A stretch of DNA of 64,000 bases from Epiperipatus broadwayi (GCA_028023455.1 JAQFVV010012499.1:1620584-1684583); one strand, 5' to 3'. Positions 11,637-26,044 are shown, counted from the first letter of the stretch. A program made the numbers and translations. Notes: generated by a model not told the origin, from the letters alone.

Positions 11637-12161
11637 GGTAACAGTACAGGGGGTGGCACAAGAAAGAGGGAGCACATATTACTACTGTCAGATCTACAGT
11701 CATCAAATAGGGTGCTGGAAATGGTGCAATGAAATGCTTAGTCCATGACTATACCCACTTTCAGCAGGCTAGCTTAATATTTAATTTTAGAATGTAGATG
11801 CACTTTACATTAGTTTGTCCTTATCTCACCTCCCTTTCAGGCCCCAGTACACTACAATATTTAAACTAAGGAAAAAATTCACAATCAGCTTTCTTCAGGG
11901 ATGGGCTTACCTAACTTACAAGCAAATGTGCCTATATATAAGAAAAGACAAATGTATATTTACTACTAGAATATTCCCAACATATTATATGCATGAAGAG
12001 TAGGGTGTTGATATAATTTATTAATATGTATGTAGGCAGTATAATTATTTAGTGCTGTGTGGATATTAAAAATAAGCCTATTTACTTAGTGCTGTAAGTG
12101 CACAAGCAAGTAGAAATCAGATTGATTTCAACAACTCAATAAAATTTATTAACAGCAAATA
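11637..12161 (+). mobile_element. 1.15-kb dispersed repeat, copy 2, left part
   Basis: Diverged match to 3043-3577 (AGAAAGAGGGAGCACA, AATGCTTAGTCCATGACTA, CTTTCAGGCCCC, CCTATATATAAG, TTTAGTGCTGTGTG). It ends at TA, where the element at 12162-13475 is inserted. The match resumes at 13478. Confidence 0.75.
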
Positions 12162-13475
12162 CACTGAAGTCTAATTTTATGTGGTAGATAGGTTCCTCAA
12201 AAAATGTGCACAAAAGAAATCACACAAAATAGACTTAAGTTACATTGAAAAAGGGGGGATATGTACTGTAATTTTCCAAAAATTGCATAAAAGCAAAGCA
12301 ACAACGTAAAATTATTTTACAATTCACATAAAAAATAAAATAAAATAAAATATGATTAATAGAAAATTTTAAATTTGAAACAAATTGATACAAGACAAAC
12401 TTTTTATACTTTTTTTTATTAAATACAGTATTTAATTTTATTCAAAACAATATATTTTTATGCGTAATTTACATTTTTTCCCTACATGTACGGTATTTTA
12501 ATCATTAACACTATTTGAGACATCAGATTCGTCATGATGTGATGTGATATGAGGTACTGTAGCTTCTCCTTAAATGAAGTCAAGAGGAAATACAAGTAAT
12601 ACATTTTCCAATCGCTGTTGATCCTTCTCATTTCGCTAAGCGATCTAAAATTGAAATTTTTGTTTACAAAAAAATTCATTTTCTTGTGTGTTTTTTTGTC
12701 TCTGTTAAAATAAACTAAAAGTTTAAAATAAAAATAAGAACTTAGATTTACGATAATAAAAAGACAATGACTCACCACTGTTGGGCAAAATTTAATTAAA
12801 ATTAGCAATTAAAAATTAAATTCTTATTTTTGTCTTTAATTTTTTAATTTTCAATTCTGTTTAAAAATCAAATTTTATCATTTCACATCACCTTAACAGT
12901 ACATAATTTTTAAATTGTTAATTACAATGAAAAATCAGATTTTAATTGTCAAATTTAATTGTGCCCATCACTGTTACTCACCTTTTAAAAATAAACTTGT
13001 GGACACTAAATGATTAATTGATTACATACTTTTTTTTATAAAAAGCAAAAATAGAATGTGATTTGAAATACAAAAAGAACATAGATAGTATTTTTCTTCT
13101 ATAATGTTTGAACAGATTTACATTATAGTCTTGTAAAATTTAATGTGTGTATATAAAATGGAGAAATTCTGATTTTAAGTGAACTATGAACTTCTTTATT
13201 GCATAAAATCTATTACAGTACTATTATAAAGTGCTGAAAGTATTGAAATTATTAGATGGAAGTTGAACTCCGATAATGCACTATTACTTTAAATATGACG
13301 TGAGTGTGTGAAATTTATAATCTTTAAAGTAATAGCACATTATCAGAGCTCGACTTCTGATCTAATAATTTTTATCACATAAAAGAAAACCACATATAAA
13401 AATATTAAGAAGAAACATGAATTGCATAACTTCAAAATTGCATTAAATAAATCTGCATAAAACAAGACCTGGGTG
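12162..13475. mobile_element. TA-flanked DNA transposon (Tc1/mariner-pogo-like, non-autonomous), older copy
   Basis: The left end is CACTGAAGTCTAATTTTATG; the right end, reverse-complemented, is CACCCAGGTCTTGTTTTATG. TA dinucleotides flank both sides (12160-12161, 13476-13477). The uninterrupted repeat copy 1 has a single TA-containing site at the matching point near 3577, so the insertion with TA duplication is visible directly. The interior matches 55030-56118 (GATAGGTTCCTCAAAAAA, TTACATTGAAAAAGGGGGGAT, TGATACAAGACAAAC). No transposase was found, so it is non-autonomous. The TA target and the CAC..GGTCTC..TTTTACGC style of terminus fit Tc1/mariner, perhaps pogo/Tigger, by resemblance only. 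Confidence 0.75.
13245..13372. repeat. Nested palindrome (about 46-bp arms) inside the transposon
   Basis: Left-arm landmarks AACTCCGATAATGCACTATT and right-arm AGTAATAGCACATTATCAGA are inverted copies around a centre near 13308. A matching palindrome lies at 55908-56006 in the younger copy with its outer right arm missing. It may be a small MITE inserted in the ancestor of both copies. Confidence 0.65.
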
Positions 13476-13477
13476 TA

Positions 13478-14092
13478 TATGAAGAATTAATATTTACATA
13501 TAAAATGATGAGATAGCAAGGATGGCTTTCTATCACTTTGAGAGCGTAATGTAATACATTTTCTTTTCTGAAATACCATGATAGAAATCCATGCCTTGGC
13601 AATCTTTTTTTATAAGAAAGAAAAAAAAATTCAGAATGATGTATGTACAAAACTAAAAAAAAAATTTCACATAATATGTATAATGAAAAATTAATAATTC
13701 AACAATCCCGAATCTATTATTCGTAATCACATTTGATTCAATATATAAGAATTACTATCTGGTTCTTGAATGAATGACCCCCCCCATATATATGTAAGTC
13801 AAAACAAATTAGTGAAAAAAACCTATTCATTTGATGTGATTAATCATGCATTCAGAGGAAAATTATATGTAAGTTTTAATAAGAACTATTAATAAGTAAC
13901 AAAATTCTGTTTAGTTTAAAGTGTGGAGTTAATATCGGATAAGACAAAATCTTACTTCATACCACTTTATAAGAGCAGTGTCAAACTTCTGGAAGGACCT
14001 GCAAATTTAAACTATTTAATATCATAAGCATTTTCTTAATTCAATTCCTTCCCACCTATATACTCAAAATGAATTCTCTGATTTCTGAAGCA
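13478..14092 (+). mobile_element. 1.15-kb dispersed repeat, copy 2, right part
   Basis: Continues the match to 3578-4197 (GATAGCAAGGATGGCTTT, CCATGCCTTGG, ACATAATATGTATAATGAAA, TGGTTCTTGAATGAATGACC, GCAGTGTCAAACTT). The similarity fades at about 14092. Confidence 0.75.
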
Positions 14093-14550
14093 TAAGTATC
14101 CACGAGTTATATTTTATGATGTGTCATTTGAACATCACAAGTAGCAAAATCAAAAACTAAACATCCCTGTACAGCAGCTCAATGTATCATTATTTGACTG
14201 TGATAACATAAAGGATTGTATTTCCAGTGAATCTATAGATATAAAAAATGGACACAAAAATTAAGAAAAAGACTTTTTAGAATACATGGATAGCAAAAAA
14301 AATATTAAGAGAATCCATGATTAGATCAGACATGAAGTCTCTCTTGTAGCTCAATCAATCATTAGATTTTATTTGCTTTATTTAGCATTTTCCAGACTTA
14401 AAAAAATACTGGTGAAAAGACAAAGAAATCAGAAATGAGGCGAGTGAAGTTCATCATTATAAAAATAAATGTTCCTTTGAACAGCCTGAAAAACAAGCAG
14501 ATAAAAAGTATATGATCATTAGAAGTTAATGCTGGTTTGTTATCAATAGG
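14093..14550. other. A+T-rich DNA, nothing recognised
   Basis: No gene or repeat supported. Confidence 0.5.
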
Positions 14551-14793
<243 letters not shown>

Positions 14794-15710
14794 AAAAAAT
14801 ACAAAGAAGAAGCAGCAGCAACAATCCATTTGTTTAAAATCAAGTCAGCATTGTCTAGATTTTCATGCTCCAAAAGTACTCAAAGTTTAAATCTGGCAAG
14901 GTAAATACCTTAATATGATAGACCTTTTTCAATTTCCAATGAGTTGGTAATTTTGTGTGCATTTTTCATTCAAAAGTTCAATTAAAATCAAGTTACCCAA
15001 CAATAATTTTAGAAAACAATATGGCTACAAATTAATCACATGACAGGATACTTATTGCCAACATTGCAAAATTCAAAGTTTACTCAACCAAAAGCAAATT
15101 TTTAATTTTATTATTGGAAAGTCTGACCTTTGTTTGAAAAAAAATCAGTTACAAATTGCCCAGCAAGCAATTCACTTGCTAAATAAACAAGTTAACTAGC
15201 TCTGTTTTTTTATGCTTAAAAGAATTCAAAATCTCAGTCTAATTCAAGATAATAATATGTCTTTAATCAGTAGTTACTTACTCCAAATTTTGGATTACAT
15301 TTTTTTATTTAAACTTCCAATAGAAATCAAGTTACCTAATGAGAATTAAAAAAACCATGCATGACCAGTATTTGTCCCTAATAATACCAGCATACAGTTT
15401 CAAATTCAAAGGTCAGTCATGCATATGCTTATTTTTAACTGTTATTATAGCAATCTATGACCTTTTTCAGATATAAAAATTCAATTTCAAGTTCCCAGTA
15501 ATTTGTTCACTTGCTCACAACTAAGTTGACAAACTCTGGCTGTTTATGCTTATAAAATAGACAAAACCTTAGGTTAGCAAAAAAAAAAAAAACTATACAC
15601 CTTTTTCAATTTCCAATCAGTTGATAACTGATTTCCAATTTTGTGTTAAATCTTTCATTCAAATCTTCAACTATCATCAAGTTACTAGATAATTTCAAAA
15701 AAAAAAACAT
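14794..15710. repeat. Tandem repeat, unit about 337 bp, 2.3 copies
   Basis: The block CTTTTTCAATTTCCAAT..GTTG..AATTTTGTGT..CATTCAAA..TCAA..ATCAAGTTAC recurs near 14925 and 15598 and, more diverged, near 15280 (ATCAAGTTACCTAATGAGAA). Between them, blocks with TTCAC..TTGC..AAC..AAGTT.AC..GCT.TGTTT.TTTATGCTT recur near 15170 and 15510. An old satellite-like tandem array with no coding content. Confidence 0.65.
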
Positions 15711-15759
15711 AAGTCACTTCTAATAGCAATGCTGAGCCTAATACCTATCTAGATTATGC

Positions 15760-16150
15760 TCTGTCTTCCTATGTCTAAAACTCTAGTCATGAATCTCACA
15801 CTTAAATCACATGAAAAGCTATATTTGACTATCACCCCTAACACAACCAGACCCAGAGGCTGACCAACTGACTGCAAACTCCAATTCAACAATTGCAACC
15901 AGTTTGAACATAGCTGTACTCCCAGCCCTCTCTGGATATCATGATACTATATGCATGTATCTCAAACTTCATAAAAAACCATACTCAGCTCCCACCTCTA
16001 GCACATAGCTAGTTTCAGAATCTGAACAACTTACCCCAAACTCCAACATAACAATTGCAAACAATTCTAACATAGCTGTACCACCATCCTTCTGCAACAC
16101 TCATCTATTCAAATGTACCAGAATCCCACCAGACCACTCACCCACACCAA
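15760..16150. repeat. Tandem dimer, unit about 172 bp, Pro/Thr-codon-like C+A-rich
   Basis: Two units share TCATGA.TCT..CA..T.AAA, ACTCCAA..ACAATTGCAA and ACATAGCTGTAC, near 15785 and 15957. A C+A-rich tail (16090-16200) follows. It is less A+T-rich than its surroundings but has no open frame worth calling. Confidence 0.6.
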
Positions 16151-16364
16151 CACCCTCCCCAACCTACATGCCAATAACACCAAGAGAAAACGTGGTCACC
16201 CAAAGAAGATCCAGAACACTAAAAAATAAAAAAAATACATTGATCTCATATCAGTGTAGATTTCACAGACAATTGCCACTCTACTGTGGAAATTTCTAGT
16301 CTCGAATATGTTACCAAGTCAACTCAACCACAAATAAAACTAAAGTTGGATTGCATTTGTAAAT

Positions 16365-16965
16365 AAAGCAGTCCAGACTATGTAAAATTTATGTAATCTT
16401 GTGTAAATCAATAAAACAACTTTTACATATGTAAAACTACAACTACAGATTACCCATATAACCATAGCAATCCAAGTTATGTAAAACCCTTGTAACTAAT
16501 TCACAGCATAAATAAATAAATCAACTTTGACATTCATAAACCTATAACTACAGATTGCCTATGAAACCACAGAAATCCAAGCCATGTAAAACTCTTGTAA
16601 CTAATCCAGAGCATGAAAAAAAGTTTTCTAATCTCATGTAAATCAATAAATCAACATTTTTATATGTAAACATATATTTATGGATTGTCCATGTAACTAC
16701 AGTAATCCAAGCCATAATAAAACCCTTGCAACTAATCCACAGCATGAATTTTTTTTCTAATCTCATGTAAATCAATAAATCAACATTTATATGTAAACAT
16801 ATATCTATGGATTGTCCATGTAACTACAGTAATCCAATCTATGTAAAAAAATGTAACTAATCCACAGCATGTAAAAATAAGACAACTTTTATATATGTTA
16901 ATCTACAACTATGGATTGCCCATGTAAACACAGCAATCCATAAAACTCCTGTAACCCTCTAAGAC
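16365..16965. repeat. Tandem repeat, 100-130-bp unit, about 6 copies
   Basis: Units start at about 16368, 16468, 16570, 16701, 16828 and 16932. Each has an AATCCA..TATGTAAAAC core, mostly followed by TTGTAACTAATCCACAGCATG, ATCAATAAATCAAC, TATGTAAAC and GATTG.CCATGTAAC. Unit length varies through short indels. No coding signal. Confidence 0.8.
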
Positions 16966-17008
16966 AAACAAAGCTTATCACTGAAACATTATAATCATCG
17001 TCATTATC

Positions 17009-19171
<2,163 letters not shown>

Positions 19172-19687
19172 ATTGTAACGGGATATATATATATATATAT
19201 ATATATGAGTTACATTCAAATTTAATAGTAACTTTTTTTATTTAATACAGAATTAAAAACAAACTGTCAAAATGCACAAATAACGAATTATTAATTTATT
19301 AATATGTTAGATTGATTGAAATATTAAAATAAGCTTTAAAAAAAAAATAAATTATAGAATCGAAGCAAAGATTCTAATCTTTAAATAAAATATATAATAA
19401 AAAACCTTTTGATTTTAATAATAGCGAAGATTTTTTTAATTATAAAAAAAAAAAATTACAAACAGATCCTTAAGGCAAAGTCACAATTAAAGAAATGATT
19501 ACGAAATAGATAAGAGTTCCCGCCCAGAGATAGACACAGACCTCAGTGGAAAACCCAAAATCTTACCTTGGACACAAACCAAATAAACCAATGGAATACA
19601 GACATGAAATATGTTTGATGAATCCTGCATTCCAGAGATAAGGTACCTGAGGACTATAAAAAGAAATCCAAAACAATAATTAGTTAG

Positions 19688-19951
19688 TTGGAGAATCAGA
19701 AAATTAAAGTTTTGAATTCATCTGTAAAAATAATTTTAAAAGTTATCGCCATCACAAAAGAAAAAAATGTAATTAGCTTCATCGTGCTTCCTTCGGTGTG
19801 GCCGGCCGAAGGCAGCTTTCTTCTCCACGGATCCCAGGATCAAACCACTGGTACCGTCTTCAGAAAACATTGTAAATGCGTCTTCATAAATCGTCATCGC
19901 CCACAAGAAATGGATCTTGTATAAATTTGGATCTTCCTCGCGAAGGAACAA
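19688..19951 (-). other. Less A+T-rich patch in element B, possibly coding
   Basis: A G+C-richer patch (containing GGCCGGCCGAAGG) open on both strands: 78 codons on plus and 71 on minus. Since the element's coding patch is on minus, the minus frame (IYEDAFTMFSEDGTSG) is more likely relevant. Only weak similarity to the corresponding part of copy A (about 7320-7400) was seen, so coding is unproven. Confidence 0.3.
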
Positions 19952-20530
19952 GCACGAACAAAGGAAAGTATAAATTTATAAATGAAATATAAACTGTTAA
20001 TTTTAAAATCTTCGAACTTTATCTGTCTTTAAATGAATAATAGACTTTCTCTCTCAAGCAAACCTGAACTTTATTTCTATAAACTCTTACTTAAAGTCTT
20101 AAACGTAATCTCTTAAAAAAAAAATGTATTGTATTTTTTTTATATTTTTATTCATGCTTAATTAGTATCTGTTTGTAATAGGGTAGGGGTTTGCGATTGC
20201 AAACTTAAATTTAAAAATAGAAACACCTCGTTATTTGTGCATTATTAAATTTTAAAAATAGGTTAAAATAGTATTTCTGGAAAGAAAATAAGTTAAATAT
20301 AATGCTCATTTTAAAATGATTTTAAAACTATAAACTAAATATTTTTTGTTTTGAATTACATTAATAAAATGATTTAAATGTTAGTTGAGTATAGATGGCT
20401 GCTAGACTAGTTTAAATATGTTACTTTTAAAGAGGGTTTTGATTTCGGACTATTTGTTTCGTAGTTGTGTCAATGCTAGTGGAGAGATATATGGACGTTT
20501 ATATCAATGTAATGTGAAGTATGTTAGCAC

Positions 20531-20839
20531 CTAGGGCGACGAGTCCAACTGAATGCATGACCCCAAAGAGGTAGTCATATCGTTGAAAATGGACGCAGAC
20601 GTATTTCCTGCGCCATTGACCCATTCCAGCTCTATGGATTTTGGACGATAAGCCGGCAAGATAAGACCGCTCTCCCATCCATACGTAGCGTTTCTTTTTA
20701 TTGTTTTATATGCATGTTTCCTTCGCCTGACAGATGCACATTCCTGCGGGACGAAGGCCATTTCTTCTCCAATAATATCACGCTGTTCAGACGCACATTC
20801 CTGTCGACGTGATTCTATGCTAACATGTTCACATTGCAT
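20531..20839 (-). pseudogene. Coding patch of element B (Gln-Glu-Cys repeat protein)
   Basis: An open stretch of about 102 codons on the minus strand, starting at an internal Met. It carries two QECAS motifs (SRRQECASEQ and VPQECASVRRRK) spaced about 20 residues apart, followed by a Lys/Arg-rich segment and a hydrophobic SGLILPAYRP segment. Codon positions upstream remain open for about 20 residues, and a frameshift separates them from a Met start in the block shared with copy A. The matching region in copy A preserves QEC..SEQ and a second QEC. Once probably part of an element-encoded protein; function unknown. Confidence 0.45.
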
Positions 20840-21321
20840 TGGTTGCTGATATATATCTGGAAGCGAGTATTGGTGTGGCTGCGGATTTTTAGTTTGGAGT
20901 CAAGTGATTTGAAAATTTGTGAGTGCGTCTAGGTAGCTCATTTATACTCAACATTCTAAAATTTAAAATTAAAGTTAAAAACAAATAAAATAATAATGGA
21001 ACAGAAGAAAACATAAATTTCTTCTTGTGTTATAAAAATTAATTTTTTTAAAGTTTGTGCGTTATTAATTATATACGCAAATAAAATCTTTTTTGTGTGT
21101 TATTAATACTGACAGTGATTGCCTTTATTATTAAAAATATATTTTACTAAATATATAAGTTTCTGTGTCTACTTGAGCTAGTGACTAGGGCTGACGGCCG
21201 TGATCTTAACAGCACGTATCTGTCGACTTTATAAATTTTCTAGGTTCAAAGTAGCCTAGTGTCGCTTTGTCAGCAGATGCGGTAAGACTGGTATTTCATC
21301 ATTTTCCCTGACCATTATAAT

Positions 21322-21888
21322 ACACACACACATATATATATATATTCTAACCTTGCCTTTGTGCATCTCACTTCCAGATAATATAAATATAAAATAAAAA
21401 TTGGTTAGCTCAATTATAGATTATGTTTGGTTAAATGCAAATAATTAATAAATAAAATATAATTGATAAATAAAATATCCTGCCTTCAAATTAAACATTC
21501 TACTTGCTCAAATTCAAAAATAAGAATAAGGTTCAGTTTATAAAATAATTAAATAAGTATTTAATTATATCATGAGACATAGAAGGGAAAATACAGGTGA
21601 CAAGAAAGATTACATTGAGCCAATATCCCACATGATACTACCTCAATGGCATAAGAACACTATCCCCCTATTATTACCTCAAATAAACTTATAGTATTCT
21701 TATGACTTTAATAACTCCTACTCATTAAGAATAAAGTAATAAATAAATCTTAATCTTTTATCTACTATAATTTGATTCTGTAAAATCTCAGGTTCATAAA
21801 ACTATTCTAAGTTAAATAAAATTACTGTAGTAAAACATGAGAAGGGATTTTTATGTCATACTCTACTACACTCAACCAATAATAATAA
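21322..21888. repeat. Diverged copy of the 23.5-kb repeat, cut by the gap
   Basis: Blocks CAATGGCATAA..ACTATCCC, AATCTCAGGTTCAT and GA.AAGGGATTTTTATG..ATACTCTACTAC correspond in order to blocks at 23540-23890. The copy runs into the assembly gap. Confidence 0.5.
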
Positions 21889-22388
21889 NNNNNNNNNNNN
21901 NNNNNNNNNNNNNNNNNNNNNNNNNNNNNNNNNNNNNNNNNNNNNNNNNNNNNNNNNNNNNNNNNNNNNNNNNNNNNNNNNNNNNNNNNNNNNNNNNNNN
22001 NNNNNNNNNNNNNNNNNNNNNNNNNNNNNNNNNNNNNNNNNNNNNNNNNNNNNNNNNNNNNNNNNNNNNNNNNNNNNNNNNNNNNNNNNNNNNNNNNNNN
22101 NNNNNNNNNNNNNNNNNNNNNNNNNNNNNNNNNNNNNNNNNNNNNNNNNNNNNNNNNNNNNNNNNNNNNNNNNNNNNNNNNNNNNNNNNNNNNNNNNNNN
22201 NNNNNNNNNNNNNNNNNNNNNNNNNNNNNNNNNNNNNNNNNNNNNNNNNNNNNNNNNNNNNNNNNNNNNNNNNNNNNNNNNNNNNNNNNNNNNNNNNNNN
22301 NNNNNNNNNNNNNNNNNNNNNNNNNNNNNNNNNNNNNNNNNNNNNNNNNNNNNNNNNNNNNNNNNNNNNNNNNNNNNNNNNNNNNNNN
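21889..22388. other. Assembly gap (500 N)
   Basis: Exactly 500 unknown bases, flanked by AATAATAA and ATATAATATT. The round number suggests an arbitrary placeholder, probably over a triplet or AT array, so the true size is unknown. Confidence 0.99.
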
Positions 22389-22800
22389 ATATAATATTTA
22401 ATGAATGTTTAGATGGAAATCTTGAATGGGTGGAGTTACACATTTAAATCAACTTAATTGGAAATCCTCTTTTTGGATGCATCAGTGTGTCAGTTTACTT
22501 TGAATCTTCATATAGAGCAGTGGATCTAGGCTAAGTGCCTTCCAATTGGCTATCATGGATGGGGTTTATTATATAGTAAGAAAATTTAAACTGTTGTTAT
22601 ACTTTGATTTCTTACACTTATAAATTTAAACTTCAGTATTTTGATCTCTATATTATTAGATCTAGAGTGGCATTTAAAAGAAGGATCCTTCTTTTTAATG
22701 GGGATCATCCTCTTGTATGCACCAGGTCTGTCAATTTACTTTGAGTTTTGGCCTGGTCAATTGTTCCAGATTATGGGATTCATAATTAAATTGATTTAAA
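22389..22800. repeat. Diverged tandem duplication, period about 240 bp
   Basis: TTGGATGCATCAGTGTGTCAG and TTGTATGCACCAGGTCTGTCA occur near 22472 and 22712, each followed by TTTACTTTGA. No coding content. Confidence 0.5.
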
Positions 22801-22867
22801 TGGATAATTCCACACAGTCAATATTTCCATATATATATATATATGATACGAATATTTTCATGGGTTG

Positions 22868-23120
22868 CATATATAAAAGATATATTTTGCAGGTTCATCG
22901 TGTTAAAATATTTTAAATACTGACATTTCGACTTGGTAACACAAGTCATCCACTGAGTGATAAAAAGTAGAAAGACGGTCATAGAGGCGTCTTTGTAGCA
23001 CCTCTACAACTGTCTTTCTACTTTTTATCACTCAGTGGATGACTTGTGTTACCAAGTCAAAACGTCAGTATTTAAAATATTTTAACACGGATGAACCCGC
23101 AAAATATGTCCTTTATATAT
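22868..23120. mobile_element. Foldback element, about 110-bp arms (family FB, copy 1)
   Basis: Arms at about 22868-22981 and 23010-23120 are nearly perfect inverted copies (GGTTCATC, GTGTTAAAATATTTTAAATA, GACTTGGTAACACAAGTCAT, CACTGAGTGATAAAAAGTAG). A 28-base centre carries its own small stem. Both flanks are AT tracts. Two shorter relatives lie at 44034-44156 and 52505-52680. No coding capacity; a non-autonomous foldback/MITE. Confidence 0.85.
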
Positions 23121-23239
23121 ATATATATTGTACCCTTCTTTAAAGAAAAACTACTGAACTAAAAATCCAGATAACGAGGGTATAAAAATATTAAACTGCA
23201 ATTGGATTACTTAAACAATGACTGTTAAAATAATACTGT
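23121..23239. other. Short spacer
   Basis: Begins with a TA run ending TTGTACCC; nothing else recognised. Confidence 0.4.
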
Positions 23240-23935
23240 TCTGATTAGCTCAAGATACATTACTAAGACACAATATCTAAATGAACAACATTTTTAAAAA
23301 TTAAATATAAAAAACTTATTACCATAAAATATCATAACACTTAAATTCAACATAATAATTAGGGTTCCAATTATAATACCCGATGTATTCATTTCAATAA
23401 TAAATTTAACTTATAAACTCGCTCAATATTATGAATAAAATATGGTTTTATCAAAATAATAAATATAATTATGGAGCTCTTAATATGAGATATTCAGTAA
23501 GATACACTGGCTTAAACATTGATAATACATCCAGAGATACATTTCCAGTGGCATAATAATATTATCCCACCAAATGCACATAACAAAACTACCATGTAAT
23601 ATTCTCATGTCTTAAACCACACATCTATTAATCCTAAAATATAATTTATAAATTTATTACAGAAATAATAATAAATTACCTATTATTCCTTAAATAAATA
23701 TACTAATTGGACATTTAACATTAACCAATAATTTATTACTTATCATCTTTTAACAGAAAATTCACAATTCTCCAAAAACATTAATAATAATCTCAGGTTC
23801 ATTTCTACCAAATTAATAAAATGAATGAATTAATTAATAAGCTGTAGTTAAATATGATGAGGGATTTTACATGATATCTAACTACTCTTTCAAAATAATA
23901 ACAACAATAAGCAACTAAAATAATTCAATGCCTCT
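23240..23935. repeat. Dispersed repeat, fuller copy of the gap-flanking repeat
   Basis: Includes ATACATCCAGAGATACATTT, CCAGTGGCATAATAATATTA, AATCTCAGGTTCATTTC and GATGAGGGATTTTACATGAT, matching 21560-21888 in order. Class unknown. Confidence 0.5.
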
Positions 23936-24209
23936 CAACATTAAATCTACTTAATGATTAAAATTTAGCAATAAAACATAAATAATATGATAAGATTTTA
24001 GGTGAACATTGTAAATCCCTCTTTGATTAATGTGACATTCATAAAATATAATGTATTTTAATATAGTGGAAATATCAATTATCTCTCCTTGGTGTTGTAT
24101 CAATTTAAAAGTAATTACCAATGATTATATCTTCTATGATAAATATAATAATAGTAATGATATACTTTGTTACTCAATTAAATATAATACAAATAATATC
24201 TAAGTAATC
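23936..24209. other. A+T-rich DNA, nothing recognised
   Basis: No feature supported. Confidence 0.5.
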
Positions 24210-24213
24210 TTAA

Positions 24214-24952
24214 TTCATTTTTTGCTAGTTATGCTAAAAACATGATGGCTTGAGGTCGGCATCCAGTCGCTCTAATTCCACCATTTTCAACACTACCATT
24301 AAGATTTTGTGTTATATTTAAAGGTTAAAAAAGTTCTGTAAGATCCTGCACTCTCTTGAATTATTTTACAAGTAAAAAATCAATAAAACTGACATTGAAG
24401 GTCTAACAAAGGAAGAAGGCCACCTTCCTTGAATCTGATTGGCTGTTAAATTTCAACAACAAAAAAAATGGTTGTTAATAACTAAAGAGTTACAGTTTCT
24501 TTTCGTTCATTTCGAAAATTATAAATGAATGTTTTAGATCATTTTAAAAGTATTTTTTGACAAATTATAAATTATTTTAATAAAATATGCTAAAAATAAA
24601 ATTATTTTAGAAAAATAGTTAAGACTTTAGCAAAAATTATTTACTTATCCACAATGTAAAATTGGGAAAGAAATAACTGACATCAGCAAAACTTTTTGGT
24701 TGGTGAGTAACATTGGTTTTAGATTTGCCGCTATCGAATATTTTTATAATTATAAATAAAAATTTATTTTTGAAAAAACTTTCGTTCACTATCATAACCT
24801 GAAAAATTATTAATATACTTTTTACAAATGAAATTAAAATGAATGTAATATTAAAAGATGAATATATTTTGACGCTTGAGTTTGTGAATTGACCAATTAA
24901 AAATTTAGACTTTTACCTCACTCAGACAATAAAATAATCAGCAAAAAAGAAG
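24214..24952 (-). mobile_element. TTAA-flanked MITE (piggyBac-like), older copy
   Basis: A 739-bp unit between TTAA at 24210-24213 and TTAA at 24953-24956. On the minus strand it matches 60880-61628 along its length: TTTTAATTGG.CAA.TCACAAA, AAAAAGTATAT, AATTTTTCAGGTTATG, TTTCAAAAATAAAT, an AGCCAATCAGA block and TTTTTTACTTGTAAAATAA. The younger copy has CC(C)TTTT-type termini inside TTAA, the usual arrangement for piggyBac-like elements. The termini of this copy are decayed. No transposase. Confidence 0.6.
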
Positions 24953-24956
24953 TTAA

Positions 24957-26044
24957 GGTTCATGTGTCAAATAAGTAATATTTTAAATTATTAATTTCAG
25001 TGGATAATGCATGTAAAATGTAAAATCAAATAAACAACACATAGACAAATCACAACTCAACTAGAATATGTTTCAAAAACAGTTAAAAAATTATTTATAA
25101 ATTAATAATATTATACTATAACAATCGATTTATAACATAATATAAAAAAAACATATTTACAAAAATAATATAAAAACTGACATTATTTAACTTTAAAAAA
25201 ATATTTACAGTAAATTGTTACCAGTAATGACATTCAAATAAATAAGATAGCCTTTACTTTGGCCATTTCAAAATTAAAACTTACAACAGTAATGACAATA
25301 TGTTATCTTCATTCAGCAAATATAATATTCTACTATTTTGTATTGGGAACAGTTACAATAGATTTCCTAATTTGTAAGAAATCTTAATATTACACTTATT
25401 TTGTAATAAAATATATTTCGTATGATGTATTGCAAAAATATAAGTTTATATTTAAAATACATTTCTTAAAATTCAACCAGTAAAATATTTTCCAAAAAAA
25501 ATTATTAAAGACATTCTTTGCAGTTTAGCAAAAGATCATCCTGATATTTGAATATCAGATTTTTAAATAAAATATGAATATGTCCCTCTATAAAAATTAC
25601 TATTTTTGAAAAATACGTAAGAGATAATTTCAAAATTTTTTGTAACTTAAATTGGTTTGAATTATATATAATAAAATGTAAAGAATTATCCACACATTAT
25701 ATTGCTTGATGTTTGCATTTCTATCATTCTATACTTTTAGATTTGTCACATCATCCAAAAATAATATTCACTATTCTCACTTCCATTCCAATTTAAATAT
25801 ATATGATTTTAAGCTAAGTGATATCTAATATTTGTATGAGTATCAATTATTCCTCTCTTATAATATCATTTGCAAAAGAAATTTCTATATACTTCATCTT
25901 ATCGTCTCATAAATTATCAACTTCAAATGGTTTAGTCGTTACTTTACCAACTTATAAAACCATTTTCCTGTGGTGATAGATAGTGATTATACTGTGGAAT
26001 ATGGAATAATAATAATAATAATTCAAATAAATTGAAAACATTAA
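24957..26044. other. A+T-rich DNA, nothing recognised
   Basis: No gene or structured repeat. A short open frame near 25505-25693 on minus is Leu/Ile/Lys-rich and looks like chance. Confidence 0.5.

Larger units (their letters stand above)
19172..21321 (-). mobile_element. Unassigned 2.1-kb inverted-terminal element, copy B
   Basis: Opposite in orientation to copy A and almost the same length (2150 against 2115 bp). Termini are ATTGTAACGGG (19172) and, reverse-complemented, ATTATAATGGT (21321). Both sides are short AT/CA tracts. Reading inward on the minus strand, it shares with copy A the hairpin CTAGG..CCTAG, TTTATAAAGT, CACTAGCTCA, a GAGTATAAATG start block and the QECASEQ coding patch. 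Much of the middle has diverged. No reverse transcriptase, transposase or helicase motif was identified. The copies are old or belong to different subfamilies. Confidence 0.6.
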
